Of a DNA stretch of 64,000 bases, positions 15,160 through 25,483 are shown one piece after another. The notes under the pieces were generated by a model. It had not been told where the DNA came from. It made no database searches and worked only from the letters and a program-made list of their open reading frames with translations. Source of the stretch: Armatimonadota bacterium (lineage in GTDB: Bacteria > Armatimonadota > Armatimonadia > Armatimonadales > Armatimonadaceae); assembly GCA_026392155.1 (NCBI GenBank), contig JAPLCP010000136.1, positions 1 to 64,000 on the forward strand, given 5' to 3'. Position 1 is the first letter of the stretch; every line of letters starts with the position of its first letter. Position numbers and translations under genes: made by a program.

Positions 15160-17874
15160 GTGCAAAATCAAAAAAATCTCTTAACCCTCGGGCTGGCGTC
15201 CCTGGGTGCCATTAGTATGGCAAGTCCATCGGAAGCGGCACATCGTGCCACCAACGATATCACCGAATTCAGTGTCACTGCCGAAGAAGCAGCCACGCGC
15301 ATCATTATCACGGGGAGTCAGGCTTTCACCCCGGAGGTCAAGAGCTTTGGCAAGAGTGGAGTCACCACCATTACTCTTCCCGGAGTCTGGCAGGCGGGTA
15401 AGGCAGGCGTCCAGAACCTCCAAAAAAATGGAGTTGCTTTTGTTCGCTATGGCCAGTACGCCATGAAGCCTAGTAAGCAAGTCCGCATTGTGGCTAACTA
15501 CTCGGGGAAGCTTCGTCAGCCCCTTAAGCACGAGCTGGTTCCCTCCGAGGACAAGACCCGCTGGGAAGTGGTTCTCTATGCCCCTGGTGCAGAGCCAAGT
15601 GACTCGTTCACCACAGAGCTTCGTCCTGTCCAGGTTGCTTCCATCGCCGCAGCACCTCCTGGACTTAAAAGTGTACACTACCATGTCGCCTTAGCCACAG
15701 ATAAAGACCCGATCCCCTCGATCTCCGTACGAGACAAGCGTGCGGCGATCTCCGTGGATACGCATGCTCTGATGGTAGCTGCGACCCGTGTTGCCTCCAG
15801 TGTGGCAATCGCGCCGATGAACACGACAGCCGTGATGTCCAACGTCCTCGTGTCGGCTCCGAAGCTGAGCTTGGCGAGTGTGCTCTCTATCGCTCCTCGT
15901 ACCCGTCCTCTTGTGCCAACCATTGCGACAGCGAGTGCGCTAACCCCCTACCCTAGCCGTACAGCCACTCCTAAAGCACCCCCTCAGGTTGCGGCACTAC
16001 CTTCCAAAGCACTACCTCCCAAGGATGCTCTGGTCACGCTTGCTCAAGCCCTGAGTGCGCCGGTTACCCGTGCCACAGAGCCCACTCCAGCTCGCTCGCC
16101 GATTAGCATCACTGCTGCCGCTCCTGTGGAGACACTCACAAAAACGGCCTCCCAGGAAAATACCCTGGATCGCATCGTCAAGCTGGATGTGGTCAATGGA
16201 GAGCTCACCGATGTGCTCAAGCTGATCCAGATGCAGGCGAAAGTCAATGTCGTCTCAGGGCAGAGTGTGGTCAACAAGAAAGTCACGCTCTCTCTGGACA
16301 AAGTGCCTCTTCGTGATGCCCTAGACTGGGTGACGCGACTTTCCGGTGTTGCCTACACTATGGAAGGCAATAACACGATTATCGTGGGTACGGGTCAGGA
16401 AATCTCGCTGCTGAAGCGCACCAACCAGACCCCCGAGGCGATCTCAGCCAGCATTCCATTCTACTACGCCGATGCGGACTCACTCAAAACTGCGCTCACC
16501 AGCTCGTTCCCGAACGTGACAATCCACATCATTCGTGCAAGTGACGAGTCGAAAAAAGAGGAGGAGAACACTCAGCAAGGCAGCTCTGTTCAAGCAGCAA
16601 CTGGAGAGCGCGTCGCCGTCAATACTCCTGGGAATGCCTCAGGCTCCTCCATGACCTCTCTCAAGCCGCGCGGTGGCTCGATCTACGTGGTTGGTACTCG
16701 CTCTATTGTTGAAGAGATTCAAAGCACCATTGCGGACATGGAAAAAGGTCTCATCGAGATCGCACAGCGTGACTCCGACCGAAAGGCGGATCAGCTTCGC
16801 AGCTTTGTCAATGACACCTACGAAGTGAAGTATGTAGACCCAAGCCAAGCAGCAAGGCTCATTCTAGAGAGCGTCCCTAATCTGATTGTACGTCCTGGCC
16901 CTTCACAGCGCTTTATCGCCACTGCCCTCGGTGTTGGCGGCGCACTGGGCCAAGGTGGTGGAACGGGTGCAGGCGGTGGAATGGGTGCAGGTAGTGGTGG
17001 GGCCCAAGGCGGTGGAATGGGTGCAGCAGCTGGTGGAGCCCAAGGCGGCCAAGGACAGGGAGGCCAAGGACAGGGAGGCGGACTTGTCGAGTCTCGACTC
17101 CTCTTGCTCACAGGCAAGGAGAGCGATGTCAAGCGTGCCAAAGAGATGCTCAACCAGCTTGATGTCAAGCCACCACAGTTTATCTACGAGGCGCGTCTTG
17201 TCGAGATGAGCAAAGACAATGCCACCAAGCTGGGCCTGACGTATGACCTAGGCCGTGCCATACAGATTGGTGAGAACGACCTTGGTGGCCAGCCCAACAC
17301 CACAGTCAATGGAATAGCAGGAGGCCGTCAGCCAAACGGAGGAGCGATCTTCCGCACGCCCTATAGCATTGCCACAAAGATTGATGCGCTTGCGACACTG
17401 GGAAAAGCCAATATCCTGGCCCGCCCCACTCTCTCCGCGCTGGATGGAAATCAGGCCGTGACATTTATTGGGGATCAGGTTCCCTACGTGATCTCACAGT
17501 CTATCGGCCCAACCGGTGGTCTGAATGTCCAGACAGGAATTGCGAGTGCAGGAATCCGGCTCCAGGTCTCAGGTCGCTCGAATGGCGATGGCACGATGAC
17601 GATCTATGTCCATCCCGAGATCTCCACGATCACCCAGTTCGTCGGGGGACTGCCGCAGATCTCCACCCGGTTTGTAGATACCATGATCCGTGTGAAAAAC
17701 GGGGAGACCATCGCCATCGGTGGTCTGGTGCAGAAGACTGAGATTGACAACATGCGCAAGATTCCTCTGATCGGGGATCTGCCGATTCTCGGACAGCTCT
17801 TCCGCTCCAGTGATAAGAGCATTAAGGAGAGCGAGGTGCTGATCTTCATCACTTGCTCTCTGTCCAAAGACTAA
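15160..17874 (+). CDS. pilQ: Type IV pilus secretin PilQ
   Basis: PilQ forms the outer-membrane pore for the pilus. The 904-residue precursor has a signal peptide (about 1-26), an AMIN-type domain (about 33-140), a long Pro/Ala/Thr-rich linker, an STN/N0 domain (about 330-410, VNGELTDVLKLIQMQAKVNVV), N1-type domains, and the secretin core (about 670-904) ending LIFITCSLSKD. An unusual Gly/Gln/Ala-rich loop lies at about 587-642 inside an N domain. The start codon is GTG at 15160 with GGAG 12 nt upstream. The operon ends with a terminator 29 bp downstream. Confidence 0.95.
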   Translation: MQNQKNLLTLGLASLGAISMASPSEAAHRATNDITEFSVTAEEAATRIIITGSQAFTPEVKSFGKSGVTTITLPGVWQAGKAGVQNLQKNGVAFVRYGQYAMKPSKQVRIVANYSGKLRQPLKHELVPSEDKTRWEVVLYAPGAEPSDSFTTELRPVQVASIAAAPPGLKSVHYHVALATDKDPIPSISVRDKRAAISVDTHALMVAATRVASSVAIAPMNTTAVMSNVLVSAPKLSLASVLSIAPRTRPLVPTIATASALTPYPSRTATPKAPPQVAALPSKALPPKDALVTLAQALSAPVTRATEPTPARSPISITAAAPVETLTKTASQENTLDRIVKLDVVNGELTDVLKLIQMQAKVNVVSGQSVVNKKVTLSLDKVPLRDALDWVTRLSGVAYTMEGNNTIIVGTGQEISLLKRTNQTPEAISASIPFYYADADSLKTALTSSFPNVTIHIIRASDESKKEEENTQQGSSVQAATGERVAVNTPGNASGSSMTSLKPRGGSIYVVGTRSIVEEIQSTIADMEKGLIEIAQRDSDRKADQLRSFVNDTYEVKYVDPSQAARLILESVPNLIVRPGPSQRFIATALGVGGALGQGGGTGAGGGMGAGSGGAQGGGMGAAAGGAQGGQGQGGQGQGGGLVESRLLLLTGKESDVKRAKEMLNQLDVKPPQFIYEARLVEMSKDNATKLGLTYDLGRAIQIGENDLGGQPNTTVNGIAGGRQPNGGAIFRTPYSIATKIDALATLGKANILARPTLSALDGNQAVTFIGDQVPYVISQSIGPTGGLNVQTGIASAGIRLQVSGRSNGDGTMTIYVHPEISTITQFVGGLPQISTRFVDTMIRVKNGETIAIGGLVQKTEIDNMRKIPLIGDLPILGQLFRSSDKSIKESEVLIFITCSLSKD

Positions 17875-17902
17875 AAGACAAATCGTCTTTAATCCCTAAA
17901 GG

Positions 17903-17936
17903 GGTCAGCCGTGCACGAGCGGCTGGCCTCTTTTTT
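17903..17936 (+). terminator. Rho-independent terminator of the pilMNOPQ operon
   Basis: Stem GGTCAGCCG/CGGCTGGCC (one G-U pair), loop of 8 nt, then TCTTTTTT. It separates pilQ from pilB. Confidence 0.9.
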
Positions 17937-17969
17937 GTTCGTAAAATTGCCAATAATAACAAAACAAGT

Positions 17970-19691
17970 ATGACTGCGACACAAACAAATCGCATCGGTG
18001 ACGTTCTCGTTGAGAAAGGACTCCTCTCTCAGGAGCAGCTCCAGAGCGCCATGGACAAACAGAAGCAGCTCGGGGGCAGGCAGCCCTTGGGAGAAATTCT
18101 GGTCTCCATGGGCCTCATCACCGAGCGCACCCGTGTAATGACACTAGGAGAGCAGTGGGGGGTTGAGTACGTTAATCTCACAGAAGTCATTATCCCCGAA
18201 GATGTTTACTCACTAATCTCACAAGAGCTCGCACGTCGCTACAAGATGGTTCCCCTCGAAGTGGTGGGAAACCAGATCAAGATGGCGATGAAGAATCCAC
18301 TGGATATCTTCGCCACCGACGAAATCCGGCTCATGACGGGCAAGGAAGTTCTCCCGCTGATCGCCACTGAGGACGATATTCTTCTGGCCATCAATGAGAA
18401 CTATAAAGTCGCGGCTCAGAATCTCAACAATGTTCTCCAGACCTTCCAGAACGAGGAGGTGGAGCTGGACAGGAAGCGGCCTGAGGATCTGGCTGCCGAA
18501 GTGGACCAAGCAGAGGCGGAGTCTGCCCCGATCATTCAGCTTGCCAATGCCCTGATCTCCCGCGCCATTTCTGAGAAAGCTTCCGATATTCATATTGAGC
18601 CTGCCCGTGAGTCTATCCGAATCCGCTACCGTGTGGATGGAATTCTGATGGACGGCCTCACGGTGCCCAAAAATGCACAGAACGCGCTGACCAGCCGCAT
18701 TAAGATCATGGCGGACATGGATATCGCCGAGAAGCGTGCCCCCCAAGATGGCCGTATCTCAATGATCATCCAGGGCAAGCAGTACGACTTCCGTGTCTCA
18801 AGCCTCCCCGCTGTCTACGGTGAAAAGATCGTCATGCGCGTACTGGACAAGAGCAATATCAATATTGGTCTGCACCGCCTCGGTCTGCTGCCCCACACCT
18901 TCGAGATGTTTGAGACCATGCTGATGCGCTCGTATGGCCTGATTCTTGTCACTGGGCCGACGGGCTCTGGGAAATCGACGACGCTCTACTCCAGCCTCTC
19001 GAAAGTGAGCTCGGCGGAGAAGAATATTATCACCATTGAGGATCCCGTCGAGTATGAGATCACGGGCATCACTCAAGTCGGTGTGAACAACAAAGCCCAC
19101 ATGACCTTTGCGGCGGGCCTGAAGGCGATGCTGCGCCAAGACCCGGACATCATCATGGTGGGAGAGATGCGCGATCAAGAGACGGCCAATATCGCCATTG
19201 AGGCCGCTCTTACCGGACACCTGGTCTTCTCGACCCTCCACACCAACGATGCCCCTGGTGCCGTCGCTCGTCTTATGGACATGGGAGTCGAGCCCTTTCT
19301 GATCGCCTCCGCCACGGTCGGAGTCATGGCTCAGCGCCTCATGCGCCGTGTCTGTGACAAGTGTAAGACAACCTACGAGCCCCCCAAAGAGGCCATCCGT
19401 CGCCTGGGAATGAGCCTGGACGACATGGAGGACGGTAAGATCACCTTCTACCGAGGCCGGGGCTGTGAGACCTGCAAGGGTACCGGCTACAAAGGGCGCG
19501 TCGGTTGCTACGAGCTCATGCCCGTCACCGATAAAGTGCGTGAGCTGATTTTAGCGCATGCCTCGGCCTATGCCATCCGTGAAGCCGCAATCGAGGGCGG
19601 AATGCGCTCGCTCAAAGAAGATGCCATGGAAAAAATCCTCCTGGGCATGACCACTCTGGAAGAAAGCCTGCGTGTTATCTACTCTGGCTAA
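17970..19691 (+). CDS. pilB: PilB/GspE-family pilus extension ATPase
   Basis: The 573-residue protein has an N-terminal MshE/GspE-N domain (GDVLVEKGLLSQEQL) and a RecA-like ATPase core. Visible motifs are Walker A GPTGSGKSTT (about 329-338), the Asp box (IEDPVEYEITGITQV), Walker B (DPDIIMVGEMRD) and the His box (GHLVFSTLHTNDA). A tetracysteine zinc site follows (CDKC and CETC). It powers pilin polymerisation. The ATG at 17970 is preferred because the longer frame starts inside pilQ and spans the terminator. No Shine-Dalgarno is evident. Confidence 0.95.
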   Translation: MTATQTNRIGDVLVEKGLLSQEQLQSAMDKQKQLGGRQPLGEILVSMGLITERTRVMTLGEQWGVEYVNLTEVIIPEDVYSLISQELARRYKMVPLEVVGNQIKMAMKNPLDIFATDEIRLMTGKEVLPLIATEDDILLAINENYKVAAQNLNNVLQTFQNEEVELDRKRPEDLAAEVDQAEAESAPIIQLANALISRAISEKASDIHIEPARESIRIRYRVDGILMDGLTVPKNAQNALTSRIKIMADMDIAEKRAPQDGRISMIIQGKQYDFRVSSLPAVYGEKIVMRVLDKSNINIGLHRLGLLPHTFEMFETMLMRSYGLILVTGPTGSGKSTTLYSSLSKVSSAEKNIITIEDPVEYEITGITQVGVNNKAHMTFAAGLKAMLRQDPDIIMVGEMRDQETANIAIEAALTGHLVFSTLHTNDAPGAVARLMDMGVEPFLIASATVGVMAQRLMRRVCDKCKTTYEPPKEAIRRLGMSLDDMEDGKITFYRGRGCETCKGTGYKGRVGCYELMPVTDKVRELILAHASAYAIREAAIEGGMRSLKEDAMEKILLGMTTLEESLRVIYSG

Positions 19692-19724
19692 AGATTCATT
19701 TGCGAAGAGACACAATATAGTAAG

Positions 19725-21464
19725 ATGAACGCGATTCCTAATTCAGCCCCAAGCGGCCCGATCATTGGCATTGATCTCGGCACGTCTACCTCGGCAGTCG
19801 CTTTCCTCGGCCGTGAGGGCGAGCCAGAGCTCATCCCAGATCTTCATGGCGATACCATTGTTCCCAGCATGGTGCAGCTCCTGCCCGATGGCCAGCTTGT
19901 CGTCGGCTCTGTCGCTAAGAGCGGCGCGGTTACCTACCACGACCGCACGGCCATGGAAGTCAAGCGCCTTATGGGCACCGGCGAGACCGTGAAGCTCGGC
20001 AAGAAAGTCTTCTTTCCGGAGGAGATCGGCACCGAGATCCTCAAGCACTTAAAACAAGCCGCCGAGACCAAGCTCGGTCGCGAGATCCAAGATGTCGTCA
20101 TCTCGGTTCCTGCCCGCTTTGAAAACGCCGCTCGCGAGGCCACCCGCAAGGCCGCCGAGGCGGCTGGTCTAAAAGTGATACGCCTTATCAACGAGCCGAC
20201 TGCCGCTGCCCTTGCCTATGGCCTGGGCCATATCGCCGACAAGAGTAAAGTTCTTGTCTTTGACTTCGGAGGTGGCACGCTTGATGTCACGGTGCTAGAG
20301 ATGTTCGAGGGAATCTTAGACATTCGCACCTCGGTGGGTGATGATAAGCTCGGTGGTAAAGATATTGACGAGGCCACGATCGCCTTGCTCCGCGATAAGT
20401 ACAAAGAGATCACAGGCAAAAAGATGCCGCCGCCCTCGCGCGATAAAAAAGCGGCACAGCGCATCAAAGAAGAAGCGGAGATTGTCAAAAAGACGCTCTC
20501 GTTCTCAGGGACAGTCCAGATCAACCTGCCTAACCTTGTCGGAGATCAGGACCTCGTCTGCACTCTCACTCGCGATGAGCTGGACGCACAGCTCGAGAGC
20601 ATGCTCATGCGTGCCATGAATGTGGTCAATGAAGCGCTGGCCCGTGCCCGCCTGAAGTGGGACGATATTGATGTCATCCTGCCCATCGGGGGCTCCAGCC
20701 GCATTCCCTTGTTCCGCCGCGCCTTGGAGTTTGCCTCAGGAAAAGATCTCTACTCAGGATCGCTCAGCCCCGATGAAGCCGTCGCACTGGGGGCCGCCAT
20801 CGCAGCGGGTATTGAGCAGAATCTCTATCAAGAGCAACAAAAAGCCATCATGATCTTAGATGTCTCGCCCCATAGGCTGGGCGTAGCCACGATCAAGCAA
20901 GTGGGCAATGAGCAGTTTGTCGAGGACTACTTCAGTGAGCTTATCCCCAAAGACGCCAAGCTCCCGGCGATTACCAAACGAGACTACATGACCATCTCCG
21001 ATGGCACCCGACCCATTGCCATTCGTATCTACGAGGCCGTGACCGAGGGCAATCTCTGCCGCGAGCACCGGACGATCAGTGAGCTGGCCCTCAGAGCGCT
21101 CAATACGGAGTCCAAGGACGAGCCCATCCAAGTCGAGTTCCGCTACACTCTCGATGGCACTCTAGAAGTCGCAGCTCGCTACATCAGTGCCCCCATGGTG
21201 CAGGTAGATGGCAAGTTTATCTTAGATGCTCCCGGCGCAGGTGGCGCGGAGATTCCCCAGGAAGTCTGGCGCAATGCACCGCTTGCCGAGCTTGCCTTCC
21301 CTCTTTTAGAGCAAGCTGAGCGCATGATCAAAGAGCGTCCCGAGCTTTCCGGCCCGATAGGTGATTTCGCCGGTTTTGTCAAGCTAGCCGTGATCCAGAA
21401 CGACGAAGCCGAGATGCGCAAGCGCCTTGATAAGCTCACGGATCTACTTTTTGAGATCGCCTAA
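19725..21464 (+). CDS. Hsp70-family chaperone, short C-terminus
   Basis: The 579-residue protein keeps the Hsp70 nucleotide-binding motifs: phosphate 1 GIDLGTSTSAVAF (15-27), VISVPARF, NEPTAAALAYG, phosphate 2 FDFGGGTLDVT, and the adenosine loop GGSSRIP. A DnaK-like beta substrate-binding domain follows, but the C-terminal helical part is not a typical DnaK lid and lacks the acidic EEVD-like tail. It is therefore an accessory Hsp70, not the main dnaK. It sits between pilB and a J-like gene. CAATAT lies 6 nt before the ATG. Confidence 0.85.
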   Translation: MNAIPNSAPSGPIIGIDLGTSTSAVAFLGREGEPELIPDLHGDTIVPSMVQLLPDGQLVVGSVAKSGAVTYHDRTAMEVKRLMGTGETVKLGKKVFFPEEIGTEILKHLKQAAETKLGREIQDVVISVPARFENAAREATRKAAEAAGLKVIRLINEPTAAALAYGLGHIADKSKVLVFDFGGGTLDVTVLEMFEGILDIRTSVGDDKLGGKDIDEATIALLRDKYKEITGKKMPPPSRDKKAAQRIKEEAEIVKKTLSFSGTVQINLPNLVGDQDLVCTLTRDELDAQLESMLMRAMNVVNEALARARLKWDDIDVILPIGGSSRIPLFRRALEFASGKDLYSGSLSPDEAVALGAAIAAGIEQNLYQEQQKAIMILDVSPHRLGVATIKQVGNEQFVEDYFSELIPKDAKLPAITKRDYMTISDGTRPIAIRIYEAVTEGNLCREHRTISELALRALNTESKDEPIQVEFRYTLDGTLEVAARYISAPMVQVDGKFILDAPGAGGAEIPQEVWRNAPLAELAFPLLEQAERMIKERPELSGPIGDFAGFVKLAVIQNDEAEMRKRLDKLTDLLFEIA

Positions 21465-21511
21465 GCTCCCCTGATGTCTAACTTTCTTTTAGCCAATAAT
21501 CTCATCACAGC

Positions 21512-22816
21512 ATGAGCGAGACAATCGACGAAGAAACCCTCTATACGATCCTAGAAGTCTCAGAGTCCGCCACGGAGGACGAGATTCAGCAGGCCTATTT
21601 CCGCTTGGTTCGCCTCTGCCCTCCGCAAAAATATCCGGAACGCTACCAGCTCCTCAACAGCGCCCGTGAGACGCTACTCCACCCACAGCGCCGGGGTGAG
21701 TACGACCAGAGCCGACAAAATGGCATACGGGTTCGTGTGCTTGTAGATCAAGCTGCTCTCTCGATGGAGAAAGACCCCCAGAAAGCCCTCTCACTTCTCA
21801 AGAGCGCTGTGACCTTGGCTCCCGATATGCCGCGTCCTCGCATGCTCCTGGCACAACTTCTCATTCGCACGAAGAACTACGATCTCGCCGAGCGTCAGTA
21901 CGCGTGGCAGATCCGTCGCACTCCTCACGATGAGACTCTGCGCTGCAAGATGGCACGTTGCCTGATGCTCCAGGCTAAAAACGAAGAGGCGGAGTGCGAG
22001 CTCAAGGTAGTTTTGAAACTCAATGAGGTGCACTACGATGCCCAGCTTCTGCTCGCACGCATCTACCGTAGCCAGAACCGAATTCCCGAGCTTATCGCCG
22101 CCTTGGAACAAGCTATTGCCGCGGATGAGCAAGAGAATTTCTCCGACTTCAGTGCTCTCTTGCAGCTTCTGATGGTCTACATTCAGAATGACCATCACGA
22201 TGGTGCTGAGAGCACGAGCCACCGACTTCTTGCCGTGATCCCCGAAGAGCGCTACGAGCAGGCAGGCGATGCCTTTATCCAGACAGCAGAGCTTTTCTTT
22301 CGCGAGGATCACTTTGTCTGGACACGCCAGCTTTTGTTTCATGTGCAGAGCCTTCCCCTCGCAGACGATCACCCTTGCCGCTTGAAGATGATCGAGCTGG
22401 CCCAAAAATCAGCACTCCAGCATGAGGCACAGCGCCTGGCCAAAGACGACTTGCTCTTTGGGGGGCTTCAGGACTGTTTCCAGACGCTCTATCGGGATCA
22501 CTCCTTGGACAATATCCGTGAGTCGCGGATGAATGCCGCTTTTATCAAGCTCCAGCATGAGTTTGAGGCCACGCCGCGCCAGCTTCTCAAACAGCTTGCC
22601 TATATCCGTCGCGAGTACCCGCTTATTAGTGCTGACCAAGACCCCTTTCTGGGGCTTCTCCGCCAGCGGGCACTCAACCGCCTGACAGCTCTAGACGCAC
22701 AGGCTGCCCAGCGTGCGGCTCTGGCATCGTCGATTTCCCCCCTTACGGTGCCCGTTACTTCCGAAGAAGAGACAAAGCATAGTGGTCTTTTTGGTCGCTT
22801 AATGGGGAGTCGCTAG
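21512..22816 (+). CDS. J-like domain and TPR protein lacking HPD
   Basis: The 434-residue protein begins with a J-domain-like segment (about 7-68: LYTILEVSESATEDEIQQAY, LLNSARETLLHPQRRGEYDQ). Where J-domains carry the His-Pro-Asp triad needed to stimulate Hsp70 ATPase, this one reads C-P-P (36-38) with a shortened loop. TPR-like helical repeats occupy about 80-300. It lies 47 bp downstream of the atypical Hsp70 gene and is probably cotranscribed, which suggests a dedicated adaptor pair with a non-classical interface (inference). Confidence 0.8.
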   Translation: MSETIDEETLYTILEVSESATEDEIQQAYFRLVRLCPPQKYPERYQLLNSARETLLHPQRRGEYDQSRQNGIRVRVLVDQAALSMEKDPQKALSLLKSAVTLAPDMPRPRMLLAQLLIRTKNYDLAERQYAWQIRRTPHDETLRCKMARCLMLQAKNEEAECELKVVLKLNEVHYDAQLLLARIYRSQNRIPELIAALEQAIAADEQENFSDFSALLQLLMVYIQNDHHDGAESTSHRLLAVIPEERYEQAGDAFIQTAELFFREDHFVWTRQLLFHVQSLPLADDHPCRLKMIELAQKSALQHEAQRLAKDDLLFGGLQDCFQTLYRDHSLDNIRESRMNAAFIKLQHEFEATPRQLLKQLAYIRREYPLISADQDPFLGLLRQRALNRLTALDAQAAQRAALASSISPLTVPVTSEEETKHSGLFGRLMGSR

Positions 22817-22825
22817 TACGCATGC

Positions 22826-24153
<1,328 letters not shown>

Positions 24154-24154
24154 A

Positions 24155-24206
24155 CCCTCCTCCCCTGCCCTCCTCCCCTGCCCTCCTCCCAATCCTGGGA
24201 GGAGGG
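24155..24206. repeat. 13-bp tandem repeats and hairpin after eno
   Basis: Two perfect copies of CCCTCCTCCCCTG (24155-24180) run into a perfect 11-bp inverted repeat, CCCTCCTCCCA/TGGGAGGAGGG, with a 4-nt loop (24181-24206). There is no T-tract, so it is not a classical terminator. It could stabilise the eno mRNA end. A related hairpin lies at 47506-47550. Confidence 0.75.
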
Positions 24207-24259
24207 TGCAACTAAATCAGTGGGTCGCGTGTCGTAGTAAGTGGAGGCACGATTCTTCA

Positions 24260-24643
24260 ATGCGAAATGGAACACGACGCGACCTGCTGATGATGCTGGT
24301 TCTGACTTTTATTACCGGCGGACTCTACTACTTCTACTGGGCCTACAAGACCAGCAAAGAAATGGACGAGTTCACGGGTGAGCGCGGGATTCCCCCGATT
24401 GTCCACTTGGTTCTTCTGATCTGCACCATCAGCCTCTGGGGCTATGTCTGGGATATTCTCACCGCGCAAAAAATCGAGCGGATGCAGCGCATGGTGGGCC
24501 TTCCTGCCCGCAACCAGAGCTGGCTCTACGTGGCGCTGGACTTTCTCGGCGCAGGCCCCATCTATGGCATTGGGATAGTGGTCCCGTTTTTACAGCAGAA
24601 CGATCTCAATGAAATCTACGCCGCAGCCGGCAACCGTCGGTAA
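24260..24643 (+). CDS. DUF4234-like membrane protein
   Basis: A 127-residue protein with an N-terminal DUF4234-type motif (LTFITGGLYYFYWAYKTSKEMDEF) and about three hydrophobic segments. The ATG at 24260 is chosen because the family motif starts directly after it; GGAGG lies 12 nt upstream and CACGAT at 6 nt. The function of the family is unknown. The 3' end overlaps the next gene by 35 bp, so the two are probably translated together. Confidence 0.75.
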   Translation: MRNGTRRDLLMMLVLTFITGGLYYFYWAYKTSKEMDEFTGERGIPPIVHLVLLICTISLWGYVWDILTAQKIERMQRMVGLPARNQSWLYVALDFLGAGPIYGIGIVVPFLQQNDLNEIYAAAGNRR

Positions 24644-25016
24644 ATTTCTTCTCTGGCCGCCGCTCTGGATTTTAGCGGCGGCCTTTCTGGTTCCCCCACC
24701 CGGCCCAGACAACAAATCGCTCCTCGGGCTCCCCGATCTCTGCCCTATCAAGGCACTCACGCATATTCCCTGCCCCGGCTGCGGCATCTCCCGCTCGCTT
24801 GTCTGCACCGCCCATGGCGAGCTTTCCCGTGCGTTCGTCCTGCATCCCCTCGGCCCCGTTTTCTTTGTGATTCTTGCAGGATTTGTCGCCCTACGCTTCT
24901 TCCCAAAGCTCCAGCCCTCCACAAAACGCATCAATACTGTTGCGGGCGTGCTGGTCGTGCTGCTACTCAGCTTTTGGATAGTTCGTCTGATCGGCTGGCT
25001 CCCAAAGCCACCATAG
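24609..25016 (+). CDS. DUF2752 membrane protein
   Basis: This 135-residue protein has the DUF2752 signature CPGCGISRS (after LTHIP) and about three transmembrane segments. The role of the family is unknown. The Cys-x-x-Cys may bind metal or form a disulfide. The start lies inside the upstream DUF4234-like gene, and the 3' end overlaps the convergent zinc-ribbon gene by 50 bp. Confidence 0.85.
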   Translation: MKSTPQPATVGKFLLWPPLWILAAAFLVPPPGPDNKSLLGLPDLCPIKALTHIPCPGCGISRSLVCTAHGELSRAFVLHPLGPVFFVILAGFVALRFFPKLQPSTKRINTVAGVLVVLLLSFWIVRLIGWLPKPP

Positions 25017-25479
25017 GGTCACAGTTCCAGAGTTTAGGCAGCGCCACACCACAAACACCGCACTCAAAAACACGATCCTTAATCACGTTACGCTGACCAC
25101 AATGCTCACAGCGTCGGAAGAGATAGCTTATGGTGAAGCTGCCTGAGTGGGTGATTCCCAAACGATCCAGCACCGCTTGGAGTGCTTCCCAGCATTCAGG
25201 TTCAGGGCAGTAGCCAGTGGAGAGATTCGTCGCGGCAATCAGCTCGCTCTCCGAAAAAGCCAGCTCACCCGCTGCTAGGACATCCGCACCACGGGCACAC
25301 GAGACATGCTCCGAGCGCTGGTCTGCCAGCCAGAGTGTGCCGTCGGCAGTGACGACAAACGTTGCTGTGTCCCCATAAACGCACTTGCGCCACGCCTCTA
25401 AATCAGTGAGAGCATTTATCTGCCAGCGTGCCGTCTCAACCAGTAGCTCCGCAGTTCCCAGATAGCGGTACAGACGCAT
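24967..25479 (-). CDS. Hypothetical protein with C-terminal zinc ribbon
   Basis: The 170-residue protein begins MRLYRYLGTAELLVETARW. A C-terminal zinc-ribbon-like pair of knuckles, CEHCG and CGVCG, lies about 16 residues apart. The middle part includes a Cys-rich YCPEPECWEAL. The start at 25479 has a strong Shine-Dalgarno (AGGAG, 9 nt) and lies 4 bp after the BaiN-like stop, so the two form an operon. The frame continues upstream as antisense-like sequence, which was discarded. Function unknown. Confidence 0.7.
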   Translation of the reverse strand: MRLYRYLGTAELLVETARWQINALTDLEAWRKCVYGDTATFVVTADGTLWLADQRSEHVSCARGADVLAAGELAFSESELIAATNLSTGYCPEPECWEALQAVLDRLGITHSGSFTISYLFRRCEHCGQRNVIKDRVFECGVCGVALPKLWNCDPMVALGASRSDELSKS

Positions 25480-25483
25480 AGAT

